64,000 nt of DNA from positions 23,650,001-23,714,000 of the forward strand of contig OX940869.1 in NCBI GenBank assembly GCA_954871525.1. Direction: 5' to 3'. A program made the position numbers and the translations under genes. This DNA comes from Parietaria judaica (lineage: Eukaryota; Streptophyta; Magnoliopsida; Rosales; Urticaceae). Below, in pieces: positions 47,750 to 58,449 of the stretch (position 1 is the stretch's first letter; every line of letters begins with the position of its first letter). The notes beneath the pieces are model-generated. The model had not been told where the DNA came from. It made no database searches and saw only the letters and a program-made list of their open reading frames with translations.

Positions 47750-48637
47750 CAAGGTTCCGAAAATCGCAAAAATCGAGCGATTATCGTTCGATTAATCGAA
47801 GAAATGGTGTTCTCGGTAAATTATCTCTAGTAATCGTTGCCGTTTTATACTTTTCGAAATTTTTCGAACCGAAAACTTTGGTACTTATCGCTGCAACTTT
47901 TCAAGAGCAAAATAACGATAATCGGAGGACTTTTCGTCTAAATTTGGGTAAGTTCGAAAATTTTGATATCATTGTGGCAAAAGTACATATGTTTCGGAAA
48001 TTGTTGATTTGAGTTAGTTACTCGAATATTTTGGTGTAATTTCGTTTTATAAAATTGTATATAATTTTAAAACTAATCGGTTTGCATAATTTTTTTTTAA
48101 TTTGAAGTTTTTCTGAATTGTGATATCATTGTGGCAAAAGTACATATGTTTCGGAAATTGTTGATTTGAGCTAGTTACTCGAATATTTTGGTGTAATTTC
48201 GTTTTATAAAATTGTATATAATTTTAAAACTAATCGGTTTGCATATTTTTTTTTTTAATTTGAAGTTTTTCTGAATTGTGATATCATTGTGGCAAAAGTA
48301 CATATGTTTCGGAAATTGTTGATTTGAGCTAGTTACATTAGTATGAGAATTGGTTTGTGGCTGATATATTATATTTTGTTTGAGACTTTTATGTTTATAT
48401 TTTGTGACATTAGTATTTTATGTTATGTTTTTAGTGTAAAATATGTGTGAAATTTTTTTATAGGTTTTCCATCGATAAATCCATCGATAAACGATTAATC
48501 CATCGATAAGTTCGATAAGTTTCGATAACGGCAAACAATAATTTTTATAGGTTTTCCGTCGATAAATTCATCGGCAAACGATTAATCCATCGATAACGGC
48601 AAACGATTTATCGGCCAAAACGGCATTTTGATCCTTG
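47750..48637. mobile_element. Non-autonomous hAT-like element with 8-bp target duplication
   Basis: Perfect direct repeat ATTTTTAG at 47742-47749 and 48638-48645. Ends are inverted: left CAAGGTTCCGAAAATCGCAA, right reversed CAAGGATCAAAATGCCGTTT. The interior has two kinds of repeats: about 2.4 tandem copies of a 157-bp unit (landmark GATATCATTGTGGCAAAAGT at 47965, 48122, 48280) and clusters of cgataa / ttatcg motifs near both ends. No transposase ORF is present. Confidence 0.75.
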
Positions 48638-48899
48638 ATTTTTAGCATCTTATTAATAATGTTTAATTAATTATATTATTTTTAATTATTTTAATATAGA
48701 TAAACACTGAAGAGATATCTTACTGTCAATGTCATAAAGATATGGCATTTGAAAAAAAACAGCGCACCAGAATATACTACTGGTCTAAGGTATCTATATT
48801 AAAGATGTGTTACACTGCATGGATTAACTAGAGTCTAGAGTAGTGAACGAGCCAGTTTATATCATTCCATCAAAAAGTGACTTTTTCTATTTTACAAAA

Positions 48900-49358
48900 G
48901 GTATAATAACGGCAAAAATACCCAAAGTTTAATCAAAGAACCCTTCATGTACTCAAAGTATAAAAGTGATGGCAAAAGTACCCAAAGTCACATTTTGGGA
49001 GTTGACCACTCCATTCTCATAACGCAGTTAACTTATCTGTTAACTCTGGCTACGTGGAAAAACGTGGGTTGCTGACATAGTAATTTTTGCCACGTGGATG
49101 AGCCCACATCAGCCTCATTTACGACAAACCAACGAGTTGAACTCCTAATTGGGCTCTTCCACGTGGCAAAAAATTACCATGTTAGTAACCCATGTTTGTC
49201 CACGTAGCCAGAGTTAACGGGTAAGTTAACTGCGTTACGAGAATGGAGTGGTCAACTCCCCAAATATGACTTTGGGTACTTTTGCCACCACTTTTAAACT
49301 TTGGATACACGAAGGGTTTTTTTAACTAAACTTTGGGTATTTTTGCCGTCATTAACCC
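48900..49358. mobile_element. Foldback MITE family A, copy 2, with 9-bp target duplication
   Basis: 459 bp closely related to the element at 17525-17993 (shared agtgatggcaaaa, gttgaccactccattctcat, ttgccgtcattaaccc). Flanked by perfect TTTACAAAA repeats (48891-48899 and 49359-49367). Outside the element, a roughly 28-bp segment (agaatatactactggtctaa) occurs on both sides, at about 48769 and 49382. Confidence 0.8.
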
Positions 49359-49367
49359 TTTACAAAA

Positions 49368-49789
49368 CAATATGTGCACGAGAATATACTACTGGTCTAA
49401 GGTATAACACAGGTAAAAAAGAGTACAAAAATTCAACAAATGTACATATATACTCGAGTGCCAACGTATTAATCATTACAGCAAGAAGCAGGCTGATATA
49501 ATGTATAATATTTAACATGTATAAAAGACAAGTTACTTTTAGAAACAATTACATTAAACTAGCATGCGTAAAGTTTGATTAGCTACGAAGCCAAGTAATC
49601 TTAATTTTATTGCTATGAATGTACATGTCACAGTGAAACAGACAAGAACATACGTAACTTTGTATAAGCACTGATCCGCATGCAGTACAATATTGACCCT
49701 TGATTCATACTTATATTTCTCCTTCTTTTATCATACATATTAATGCGTAAAAATGGCTTTAACTTAGAGTCGGATCCAAGGTTCGGGTC
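49368..49789. other. Short intergenic stretch, nothing recognised
   Basis: AT-rich, no ORF with support. It probably ends at or near the outer border of the gypsy-type LTR, which could not be fixed. Confidence 0.4.
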
Positions 49790-51318
49790 CCGAGATTGAC
49801 CCGCTGAACACAAGGATGATTAAATGCTGAGTCAACGCGGGTTGACTGTTGGTCGTCAAAGCTGGAGGCGATTCCGTCGTCTTGGATGAGTCTCCGGGCT
49901 GTCGTCGACGATCCTCGGCGAACTTCCTTGGTGGTGGCGAAGCCCGGTTCACGGCGAAGCTCCTCGTCCGGGCGGAGTCCTTGTCTTGGCGATGTCCTCT
50001 TCTGGGCGAACTCCGGTCTTGATGAAGCTCCGTGCTAATCTTGATGATTCTTCGTGCTTTTCCTTCCTTGGCGAGCTCCTATGGCGAGGGAGGACCTGCA
50101 AAAAAGGGTAGAATGGGCCCGTGCCCCGTCGCTTATGGTTGGGCGAGGCTGCCTACGTATCTCAGTTTAAGAGAATCAGGTCCCACGTAGTTCGGGGTTA
50201 GTGATAACGGCGGGTGAATGACGATGTGGTTTGACTCGTCGGAAGTGTCGTTGTTGGCGGCGCGAGGGTGACCCTTGGCCTGATGGCTGGGTATTACCGG
50301 CGTGATGTGTTCTTCGTTGACCTCGTTGGTGTTGGCGAACTCACTGTCGAACTTCCCTTGTGTGGGCGAAGTACAACAAGGGCCTTGACCTGACGAGGTG
50401 TGCTCCTTTGTCGACCTTGCCGGGGTAGGTGGCCTCGTATGATGAGGGGCCTTATCCTGACGAAGGGACGCTTCTTCCTTTGTCGACCTCACAGGTGGTG
50501 GCGTGGTTACCCACCTGTCGAGGGACGCCTTAGCTGACTCGTCGAACAACCTTTCTTCTCAGGCTTAAGACTCTGCTTCTAGATCGATCTCAGCTCTTAT
50601 TCAAGCCCTTTCCTCCTTAAGAGTGGGCGAATTTTCTAAAGAGAGATGCTCTGGAGAAAGCTGTGAGTGAGTGTGGAAATAAGGGGGAGAAGACTCCTAT
50701 TTATAGGAAAACCAACTCCCTGAAATTGCACTTCATAGGGGTCTGCGAATTCCCTGTTAACTGCACCTTCAGGGGTCTGCGAATTCCCTGAATATTGCAC
50801 CTTCAGGGGCTCGCGAGTTTCTCCTCTGCAAAAGGGGTCGTCGGTGCTTCTTGATTCGTCTTCGATGTCTTCGGGTTGTCCGCGAATCCGCTTGTTGTGT
50901 TCGGGGAAATCCGGAGGATTTCCCAGAGGTCTTCGTGGCCTCGGATCTCCTCATCGTGTGGAATGATTACAAGTTACGCCCTCGTCAAGTTATGACGAGG
51001 GGGCTTGTCGCCTTGTTACCTCGTCGGCTTGTCGCCTCGTCTCTTCGTCGGCTTGTTGCCTCGTCGCTTCGTCGGCTTGTCGCCTCGTCGCCTCGTCGGC
51101 TTGTCGGCTTGTCGCCTCGTCGCCTCCTCAGCTTGTCGCCTCATCGCCTTTTGGATCCCGGGCCTTGCCAATGTCTTAGTTCTTCGGTCTCGGGCTTTTG
51201 GCGTTGGTGATGGTGATGGGCCTTGACTTACCATGACAGGCTTTGACTTTTCTTAACGGGTTTTGACTTTTGCCAAAGGGGGCCCCATTTTTATATGTTA
51301 CGAAAAATGCACATAACA
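49790..51318 (-). mobile_element. 3' LTR of the minus-strand gypsy-type element
   Basis: On the - strand it starts TGTTATGTGC, then runs through a 9-bp minisatellite (51003-51150), a promoter-like TTCCTATAAATAGG (near 50696-50709) and a transcribed part. The + strand motif GGCTGCCTACGTATC with cccacgtagttcggg (50147-50197) is a phrase seen in many plant LTRs of elements that carry 'putative gypsy type transposon' ORFs. The ORF on the - strand at 50133-50549 lies in the transcribed part and is not believed to encode a protein. Confidence 0.55.
51003..51150. repeat. 9-bp minisatellite (GCCTCGTCG variants) in the 3' LTR
   Basis: Imperfect tandem copies of GCCTCGTCG / GCTTGTCG. All frames stay open on both strands, giving false Arg/Ser/Leu-rich ORFs. 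The same array, longer, is at 56375-56675. Confidence 0.9.
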
Positions 51319-52430
51319 TTAACCCCCAGTTTCTTGGGTAATTGTATTGCGCGAGAAACTTTTCTTTTAAAACTTAAGGCAACTTGTGTTATTTGGCGAT
51401 GATCCGGGTTTTCAGAGATTTTTGTCTCCTCTCCGTCCTCCCAAGGAACTGCAAATTTCCTTTAACTGGGCATTTGTAAAATATTTTCGAAAATATTCGC
51501 ATAATAAGCGTAAAATTAATTCGAGCATAGTCAATGACATAAGCGAATTAATTAAATAACTCACAAGTCACTTTTTATGATTTTATTCGATTTTTGGATT
51601 TTTGGAGGTTCATAGGCACATTTTGTAAAATAAAGGCCTTTTAAATTAATTTTGAACTCCGTAAATAAATCCAAAAAATAAATAAATAAAATCAAGTGAC
51701 ATAATAAATTTGAAAGTAAATAAATACTTTGAAAATAATTATTGCGCATTAAACTTGAAACTTTAAGAAGTTCCTTAATTATTGCGCAATTTTTACTTGT
51801 AATAAATACCGTACATAATTAAATAATTCATGAAAACCCGGGAAAATAATTTTAATTTGGTTTTCATGTTTGAAAATTAAAAATGAAACTTTATAAAGTT
51901 CCAAAGTTTAATTTCCAAGGCTTTTTGAATAACCTTTGAAAATAGCATTTTTCACTTAAAAACGTATAAAAGCCCATTTTTGATCGTTTTTGATCGTTTA
52001 AATTGGCCTAGTATATGCGATTTTTTGGGCGGCATAGGCTATAGAATTCGAGTTTAATTAAAAGAGGAAACAAGATTAGGGTAAAATATTACCTCATTAA
52101 TACCTTTAGGGTTTAAGGCATTTCCTCTTTCTTCCTCCACTCCCAATTCGCGATTTTCTTCTTCACCGGGCACTTGACGGCTGCATTTTCATTGCTCGTG
52201 ATGGTGATGGCTTTCTCCGGTGAGCTTGGTGGGGAATTCTCCGTTGACGACGTCCTTTTATCCGGTATGTTCTCTTTGTCGAGTCTTTTTTGTTGACGTC
52301 GATATTCCGGTCACCATTGATGGTGTTCCGGCGAACTTGGATGATTGGACATCGTCTCTTGAAGGTATATTCCATGTAGGTGATGGTGCAGGAATTGAAA
52401 TTCCGGTGAGGCTCGTGGAGGAGACCGAAC

Positions 52431-55400
52431 TTGGTCTTGGCGTTGGCGGCATCGGCGTGGCCTTCGACGGTGGAGCGGGCTGCATGGCGGGATTCGGCAC
52501 GTCGGGCGTGCTCGGGGAGGACCAGTCGGCGTGGTCTGGGCCGGTTTCGGCGGTCGGCGTGGCGCTTAGTCCGGCGGGAGGAGTGTTTGGCTCCGGCGGG
52601 CGAGGAGCTCGGCGAGGGCAGCGTGTGCTGCATGGCGACACGTGGTGCATCGGCGGCAGAGGAGACCCACTGGTCGGCGGCGTCTGTGGCTACCGGCCGT
52701 GGCGGCGCAAACTCCGGCGCGGTGGAGGACGACTGCGTGCGTGGGGCCCGCTCGGGCTTCTCCGGTTTGATCGGCGTGGCTCTCGAGGCGGGCAGCGGCT
52801 TGGCGGGTACTCCGGCCAATATTCCGGCGGCGATGGTGATGTCCGTTGGTGGCGGTGAGGTTGTCTTCAACTCCGGTGAACTTGCTCCGGTGAAAGGGCC
52901 GCCAAAAGTGGTGGCGGAGTCCGATTTTGACAGAAACTTCGATTTCGAGGGCTTCGAGACTCCGATCGACGATCCGATTTTTGCGTTGGATTCGTCGGGA
53001 CCGGGGCTATGTCTTGCCAAGGAAATTATAATTCATAGGTCAAGCGTACCAGCCTCCGGGCTCGGTAAGGACCTCTCGTTGCTGATTCGTCTTTTGTCGT
53101 CGGCTCCGGTGGAGAGCGTTTTGTCTTCTGAGTCTTCTGGACGTGCTGTGGACTTTGCAGGTGGCTTGGCGAATGGAGGCGGATCTCCCGGCGAGCATGG
53201 CTCTGAGCCTTCGGTCCTTGATGGTGCCTCTGACGTAGAGTTTGCTGATGTCGATACGTCTGATGTCGTCGAGGAGCAGGGCGTTGGCGGTGACTGTGTC
53301 TGTGAGGCGCCCGTTGTCAAGGAGGGACCTGCAGGCAAGGGTCTTGCCATCGTGGGCTTTGCCGCTGGTGAGGGTCCTCCTGCTGACGAGACGCCCAGAC
53401 AGCGTCTTTACTGTATTTCGGCCATCTGTCCTAAGCTGATTGTGCGTAGCCACGTTACTGAGTCTTTGTTGACGTCGTTCCTTGCTCTTCATGGGTTTTC
53501 GCATATCGCCGGTCTTCGAGTTCCTGCTTCTGGTGAGCTCCCTTGCGATCGTGTTCCTGATTTTCTGCCGGTGCACTTGAAGTGTCTTCGTCATGGGTTG
53601 GGCCTTCCTCTTCGACCGTTCGTCCATGATCTTCTGATGTCACTGGGCGTGCCGGCCTTCCAGGTTGTGCCGGGATCTTTTCGTGCCTTGGCGACGTGCT
53701 TCTCAGCTTGGCGGGTTCTCTCTCGTCGATCTTTGACGGTCGAAGAGTTCCGCACTGCTTTCCGCTTCTACTGTCGCGCTTCGGAGGCTGGAGAGTACAT
53801 GGTGTCTTTGTCGTATATTCATCTGGAGCTGCCTCGATGTAGGCTGGATCCTCTCTGGCGTCGTCAATGGGTTTGGGCTCCGATGACCTTGTTTGGCTCG
53901 ACTTTGCCAGACTTCAGCTCTCGGGTGTTGCGTCTGCCGTATGAACACACGTCCGGCTCGGGAGCTTTTGGCAGCCTGATCTTAAGGTTGGTGAAGAAAG
54001 GTCGTCTGCTTCCTTTTACGGAGCCTAAGCGGTGGATCTCGGCAGGCTTCGTTGCCGATTCGCTTGGAGGCTTTGTTGATGTTGATGAGGCAGATGCGCA
54101 TGCTCCGGTTCCTCTTCAAGTGCTTCCTCCGGCTGAGGATGATGCACCACGGGCTTCTTCGCGGGAAGGCGTTCATCGTTCTTCTAAGGAGGGTGTTCGT
54201 CGTTCTTCGAAGGAGGGTGTTCGTCATTCTTCTCCGGCGAAGGCTTCGCCGAGGACGAAGGCTCCAGCTCCTGAGCGGCGTATTCCTTCGGTGGTCGTTC
54301 GTCCTTCGGCTGCTCCAACTCCGTTGACTCCTGCAGGTATAATTTCCTTTGTTTGGTCTTCAGTAGCTGTGCTGTTCTCCATTGCCTTGTTTGCTGTTTG
54401 TGCAGGTTCGTCTGGCTTCAAGAAGTTTGTTCCTCAGATGCGTCCTCGAGCCTCTGTCGTTGCTTCCGGTGCTCGTGCTGCTTCCGGTGTTCAGGATGCT
54501 CCGGCCTCTAAGTCATCTGGCGAGGGCCTTGATGATCGTTCCTTCCGTCGACTGAAGCGGCGGTTATCGTCGGAGAGGGTGTCTTCGTCTCGTCGTTCGC
54601 GCTCGCCGTCTCCTGGCGAGGCTGAGGATTCTTCTCGTCGTGTTCGTTAGCGTGGCGCTGATCTTGGTGGGATGTCATCTCCAGTTGTGGCTTCAGGGGG
54701 CGGCTCTCGTGGTGATGTGCCTGCTCCTGTTTTCGTTCCTCCGTCAGGTGGGGTTCCTGAGTCTGGCGGTTCATCGAGCGTCGAGCGCGCGGTCAGTCTC
54801 AAGTGCCTTTGCGTCAAGAGCGTCTCTGATCTTCGTCCTCGGGTGATCGCGTCGGTTGTGGATGCTCCGGACTCGGCTTTGGTCATTTATGATTCCTCTT
54901 GCCACATGAAGGTATGTACTTTTCAGCATTCTTGCTTACTTCAACGTATTGCTTTTCTTCACGCTCGACGTTTGTCTTCTAGGCCTTGTTGATGTCGGCG
55001 GAGGTGGCTCGTCGTCTTGAAGCTTCCAATACCCTGTGTTCGTCTTTGAAGGGTGTCTTGAAGAACACCGTTGCTGAGCGTGATGCGCTGCAGGGTGTGG
55101 TGACCAAGGCGAAGCTCAAGGTCAAGATCTCCCGTGCTGAAGGCGTGCGCGAGGGTCGTCGAGCCGTCGAAGATAAGCTTCGTATGGCGAAAGACCATAT
55201 CGCAGCTTTGGAGGCTTCTTTGGCGAGGCGTGAATCTTGAATTGAGCGTCTTCAGCGTGATGTCTCCGAGGCTGCCTCCTCTCATGCTAAGTTGAAGGCG
55301 GATGCTGACGCGAGTCTCGCTGAGACAGAAGCGACATGGCATGCAGCTTCCGACGAGGTGTACTGGTCGGGATTTGCGGATTGCCAGGCGGCTCATCTTC

Positions 55401-55507
55401 AGGAGAATGGTCATCTTGCTCTTTCCTTCAGGTTCCTTGACGTCCTTGGTGCTCCAGACTCTGTTCGTGACATGGAGCCTCTCAACTTGACGCTTCCCAG
55501 TGATTAG
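52431..55507 (+). pseudogene. Antisense ORF of the gypsy-type element ('putative gypsy type transposon' protein)
   Basis: Three exons in one frame: 52431-54336, 54406-54911, 54983-55507. The first intron (54337-54405, GCAG|GTATAA ... GTGCAG) is 69 bp and stays open, so it reads through; the second (54912-54982) has AAG|GTATGT ... TTCTAG. The product would be about 978 residues, broken by a TAG at 54648 and a TGA at 55238. The N-terminal 300 residues are GC-rich, low-complexity and uncertain. The core (about 340-500: HGFSHIAGLRVPASGELPCD, then LGLPLRPFVHDLLMSLGVPA, then EEFRTAFRFYCRASEAGEYM) resembles the plant 'putative gypsy type transposon' domain. A Ser/Arg/Pro linker follows, then a coiled coil (54983-55420, RLEASNTLCSSLKGVLKNTV, heptad-like through AALEASLARRE). 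It runs opposite to its own LTRs. Its function in the element is unknown; only two stops break a frame of about 3 kb. Confidence 0.7.
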
Positions 55508-55844
55508 TTTCTGTTTTCTTTGCCATTATGATTTATAGACATTTTCGGGCTTTATTTTAGCCGTACTCCTTGCCCTGGCATGTTCGTTTGGCGTATTTTT
55601 CCTTTTCACTTCGTACATGTTTCATGACATTTATGCATTTTAGTATTATTTGAACGTTGGTTTTTGTTCATACCTTTGCTTTGTCGAGTGTGCGCATCGT
55701 GGCGCGTTGTGGCAGTCTGTGAGTGCACTCTGCTGCAACTGTAGGGTCGTCACCCTTTTATAACCTGCAAGTAATATAGTTTTGTCCGTAGACGATGTTA
55801 TGCCTTTGCTCGCCGGGTAGCTAATCCGACGAGTTTAGGCTGCC

Positions 55845-56115
55845 TATTGTTTCCTGGCGAAGGGGTATACGGATCGTGCCGGTGCTTATTATTTCCTGGT
55901 GAAGGGGTATCCGGATCGTGCCGATGCCTATTATTTCTTGGCGAAGAGGTATCCGGATCGTGCCGGTGCCTATTATTTCCTGGCGAAGGGGTATCCGGAT
56001 CGTGCCGGTGCATATTATTTCATGGCGAAGGGGTATCCGGATCGTGCTTGTGCCTATTATTTCCTGGCGAAGGGGTATCCGGATCGTGCCGGTGCCTATT
56101 ATTACCTGGCGAAGG
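55845..56115 (+). repeat. 42-bp tandem repeat, six copies
   Basis: Unit: tatttcctggcgaaggggta followed by tccggatcgtgccggtgcct and variants. Because 42 is a multiple of three, three + frames stay open and one shows a repeated YPDRAGAYYFLAK. It lies after the stop of the antisense ORF and before the partial LTR, so it is more likely an untranslated tandem array. Confidence 0.9.
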
Positions 56116-56344
56116 TCTTCGACACGTGGTCGGTCTCTTTTTTTTTTTAGGACCGGTATATACCGTAGTACCCCCCGAGTTTTGGCGTAATCTGCCTTGT
56201 AGCTTCGGGAAAACTTTCAGAGTATTTCGTAAAAACCGAATTTATTCATAAATAAGCCTGGTCTTTCATAATAGACTTTACCTTGCGCATTGCGCTTTAT
56301 TCAAAACGATACGGGGCTTTCATCTTGCCTTCAGTAGTGTGGGT

Positions 56345-56835
56345 TGGCTGGTAGGACTGTTAGCTCGGCTTGTCGCCTCGTCTCTTCGTCGGCTTGTCGC
56401 CTCGTCGCTTCGTCGGCTTGTCGCCTTGTCGGCTTGTCGCCTCGTCGCTTCGTCGGCTTGTCGCCTCGTCGCCTTGTCGGCTTCGTCACCTCGTCGCTTC
56501 GTCGGCTTCGTCGCCTCGTCGCCTTGTCGGCTTCGTCGCCTCGTCGGCTTCGTCGCCTCGTCGGCTTCGTCGCCTCGTCGCCTCGTCGCCTCGTCGGCTT
56601 CGTCGCCTCGTCGCCTCGTCGCCTCGTCGCCTCGTCGCCTAGTCGGCTCGTCGCCTCGTCGCCTCGTCGCCTTTTGGACCCCGGGCCTAGCCAATGGCCT
56701 AGTTCTTCGGTCCTGGGATTTTGGCGTTAGTGATGGGCATTGACTTACCATGGCAGGCTTTGACTTTTCTTAAGGGGTTTTGACTTTTGCCAAAGGGGGC
56801 TCAATTTTTATATATTATGAAAAATGCACATAACA
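56345..56835 (-). mobile_element. Partial 5' LTR of the minus-strand gypsy-type element
   Basis: On the - strand it begins TGTTATGTGC at 56835 and matches the first part of the 51318 LTR through the minisatellite, here expanded to about 300 bp (56375-56675). Beyond about 56345 the two differ, marking a deletion or recombination breakpoint inside the minisatellite or next to it. Confidence 0.6.
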
Positions 56836-56839
56836 CATA

Positions 56840-57720
56840 TATACATATATATATATATATATGTTTATATATATAATTGAAGTGTGTCTACATAGAATCT
56901 TCATATTCCTAGTTATTTTTTCTTCAAGACTAAAATTTAAAAAAAAAACTAAATAGAAAAATATATAAAAAAAAAAAACCTTTAAAAAACCATAGGGTTT
57001 TGATCATAAGCGTTGAAACATGAATTTCGTTTATTGAGTATTTAATTATTCATGATTTCGATTTGTCTATTTATGGAAAGTATTGTCGTCATTGATGTCG
57101 TGACAGCTGGTAAGTATTTCAGGAAAGTATCTAAGTCGCATCCTCAATCAAGGAGTGATTGAGTCGACTTCTCCCTGCAGTTATTGATGGATATCACGCT
57201 GGAGTTAATGAAGATTATTGTGTGATGATTCTAATCAGTGGAGAGAATCATGGAGCTGATTTGCGTTCCCTAGATGGAAAGGAATTAGTGTACAGCTCCT
57301 ATATGTCCCGGCTAATGAGGTCCTATTTCGTTAGCACTTACAGAGACAATCTCTAAAACCTTCGGGAGAAGTCAATCAGAGGACGGGACGTTCATAGCTG
57401 ATTGTTTGCAAGGGGATCTTGAATTTCATCAAGAGTTCACGTGCTGGATGTCAAAGTTGTTGGTGCGACAACAAGGGGGAGTTTCCTTTATATGCTTTGG
57501 GTCCATATGATTTACTGTTTGTAATCATCTCTTGTAACTCTTGGTTGATTAATCTGGGTGAGTGCCCGACAGAAGTAGTGACAGGAAGTCCGAACTGCGT
57601 TATCAAAAAGTATTGGTGTTCCTTTACTTTTCCGCACTCTCTTTATTCCTATCGTTCACGATTATAACGTCATATTATATGCGCAACGCGAAAATACGTC
57701 TTTACAATAAGCTTAGCTAG
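56840..57720. other. Unassigned DNA, possible retroelement remnant
   Basis: Contains an (AT)n run (56840-56870), a short ORF at 57159-57356 and a polypurine-like ACAAGGGGGAGTTTCC (57469-57484) that resembles a retroelement PPT on the + strand. No pol fragment or LTR pair was recognised around it. Confidence 0.3.
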
Positions 57721-58131
57721 CTAGGGTTCTGCCGCCATTTGCTCTCTCACTCGTTTCATATGGCGGCGAATTTCATTCTCATTCTGCTCGTCCTCCTCGT
57801 CTACTTCATTTCGTATGTTCTTGAATTGTTCGTATACGTCGGTGGGAACCCTCACAAGGTTCGCGTGCATCTAGCGCCTAACAACCTCTTCCATCTCTTT
57901 ATCCTTGGCTTTTTTCTGCTTGATACTTCCCGAGGACGCCTCTCCATACATCCTTTGCCTCGGGCGTTGCATCACGGCACAATTTGACGTTCTTATGGGG
58001 ATCGTTACCGGAGATGTGCATGGTGCTTCATCCTCGTTATTCCACCACCTCTGATGATGAGCCCGCAATAATTGCACTGGAATATTACCGATCTAAGTAC
58101 AATATTCTCTTGCGAGATCCGGAGGAGCCAT
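57721..58131 (-). pseudogene. Unrecognised 136-aa reading frame with two stops
   Basis: One - strand frame runs from ATG (58129-58131, MAPPDLAREYC) to TAG (57721-57723), exactly 137 codons, interrupted by TAG at codon 13 and at the end of EEVVRR. The pieces read VQLLRAHHQRWWNNEDEAPC, then TNCAV-like sequence, then SIKQKKAKDKEMEEVVRR, then VPTDVYEQFKNIRNEVDEED and IRRHMKRVREQM. The second half is a highly charged probable coiled coil. Its base composition differs from the AT-rich flank, suggesting former coding DNA. Family unknown; a transposase or host gene fragment are both possible. Confidence 0.4.
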
Positions 58132-58449
58132 CTTTGATTACCTATAATATAATAACTCAATGAATTAATAAAAATAACTAATAAAGAAATTTAAAACTCA
58201 AACAATTGAATTTTATAAAATTAAAATTCAATTGAAATTTAAAACAATTGAATTAATAAAATTAAAATTTTAAAAAATTGAATAAAATACTAAAGTATTA
58301 AACAATTGAATTAATAATAAACTAATAAATATATTGTTGGGTTTTTCGAATAATCAAATAAAATAATAATAAAATAATTTACTAATCAAATAATTTACTT
58401 AGTAATAAACTAATAATCAAATAATTTACTTATTACTTTGTAACTAATA

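Larger units (their letters stand above)
49790..56835 (-). mobile_element. Deleted Ty3/gypsy-type element on the - strand with antisense ORF
   Basis: Two blocks starting on the - strand with TGTTATGTGCATTTTTCRTA (51318 downward, 56835 downward) are related over about 320-480 bp, including aaagtcaaaaccc, gccaaaa and the minisatellite, so they are LTR starts. Upstream of the 51318 copy is a purine-rich tract (CTGGGGGTTAA on the - strand, 51319-51329), as expected before a 3' LTR. The right copy loses homology after the minisatellite (about 56350) and no gag-pol is present between the two. This suggests a large deletion running from within the 5' LTR to near the antisense ORF. Antisense ORFs between pol and the 3' LTR are known in the Ogre/Tat lineage; lineage membership is inferred. 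The outer end at 49790 is approximate. Confidence 0.6.

Noticed and set aside
50133..50549. 138-aa minus-strand ORF
   Set aside because: It lies in the transcribed part of the gypsy-type LTR, covers the non-coding GGCTGCCTACGTA motif and has no domain similarity.
52163..53627. Long minus-strand ORFs opposite the antisense gypsy ORF
   Set aside because: GC-rich shadow frames; the + strand frame has the domain similarity, the coiled coil and consistent introns.
55899..56190. Repeat protein with YPDRAGAYYFLAK units
   Set aside because: Three + frames are equally open, there is no convincing start, and the array lies between the antisense ORF stop and the LTR.
56320..56751. Several overlapping Arg/Ser/Leu-rich and Asp/Glu/Thr-rich ORFs
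   Set aside because: All frames of the 9-bp minisatellite are open, so ORF length carries no information; the block is part of an LTR.
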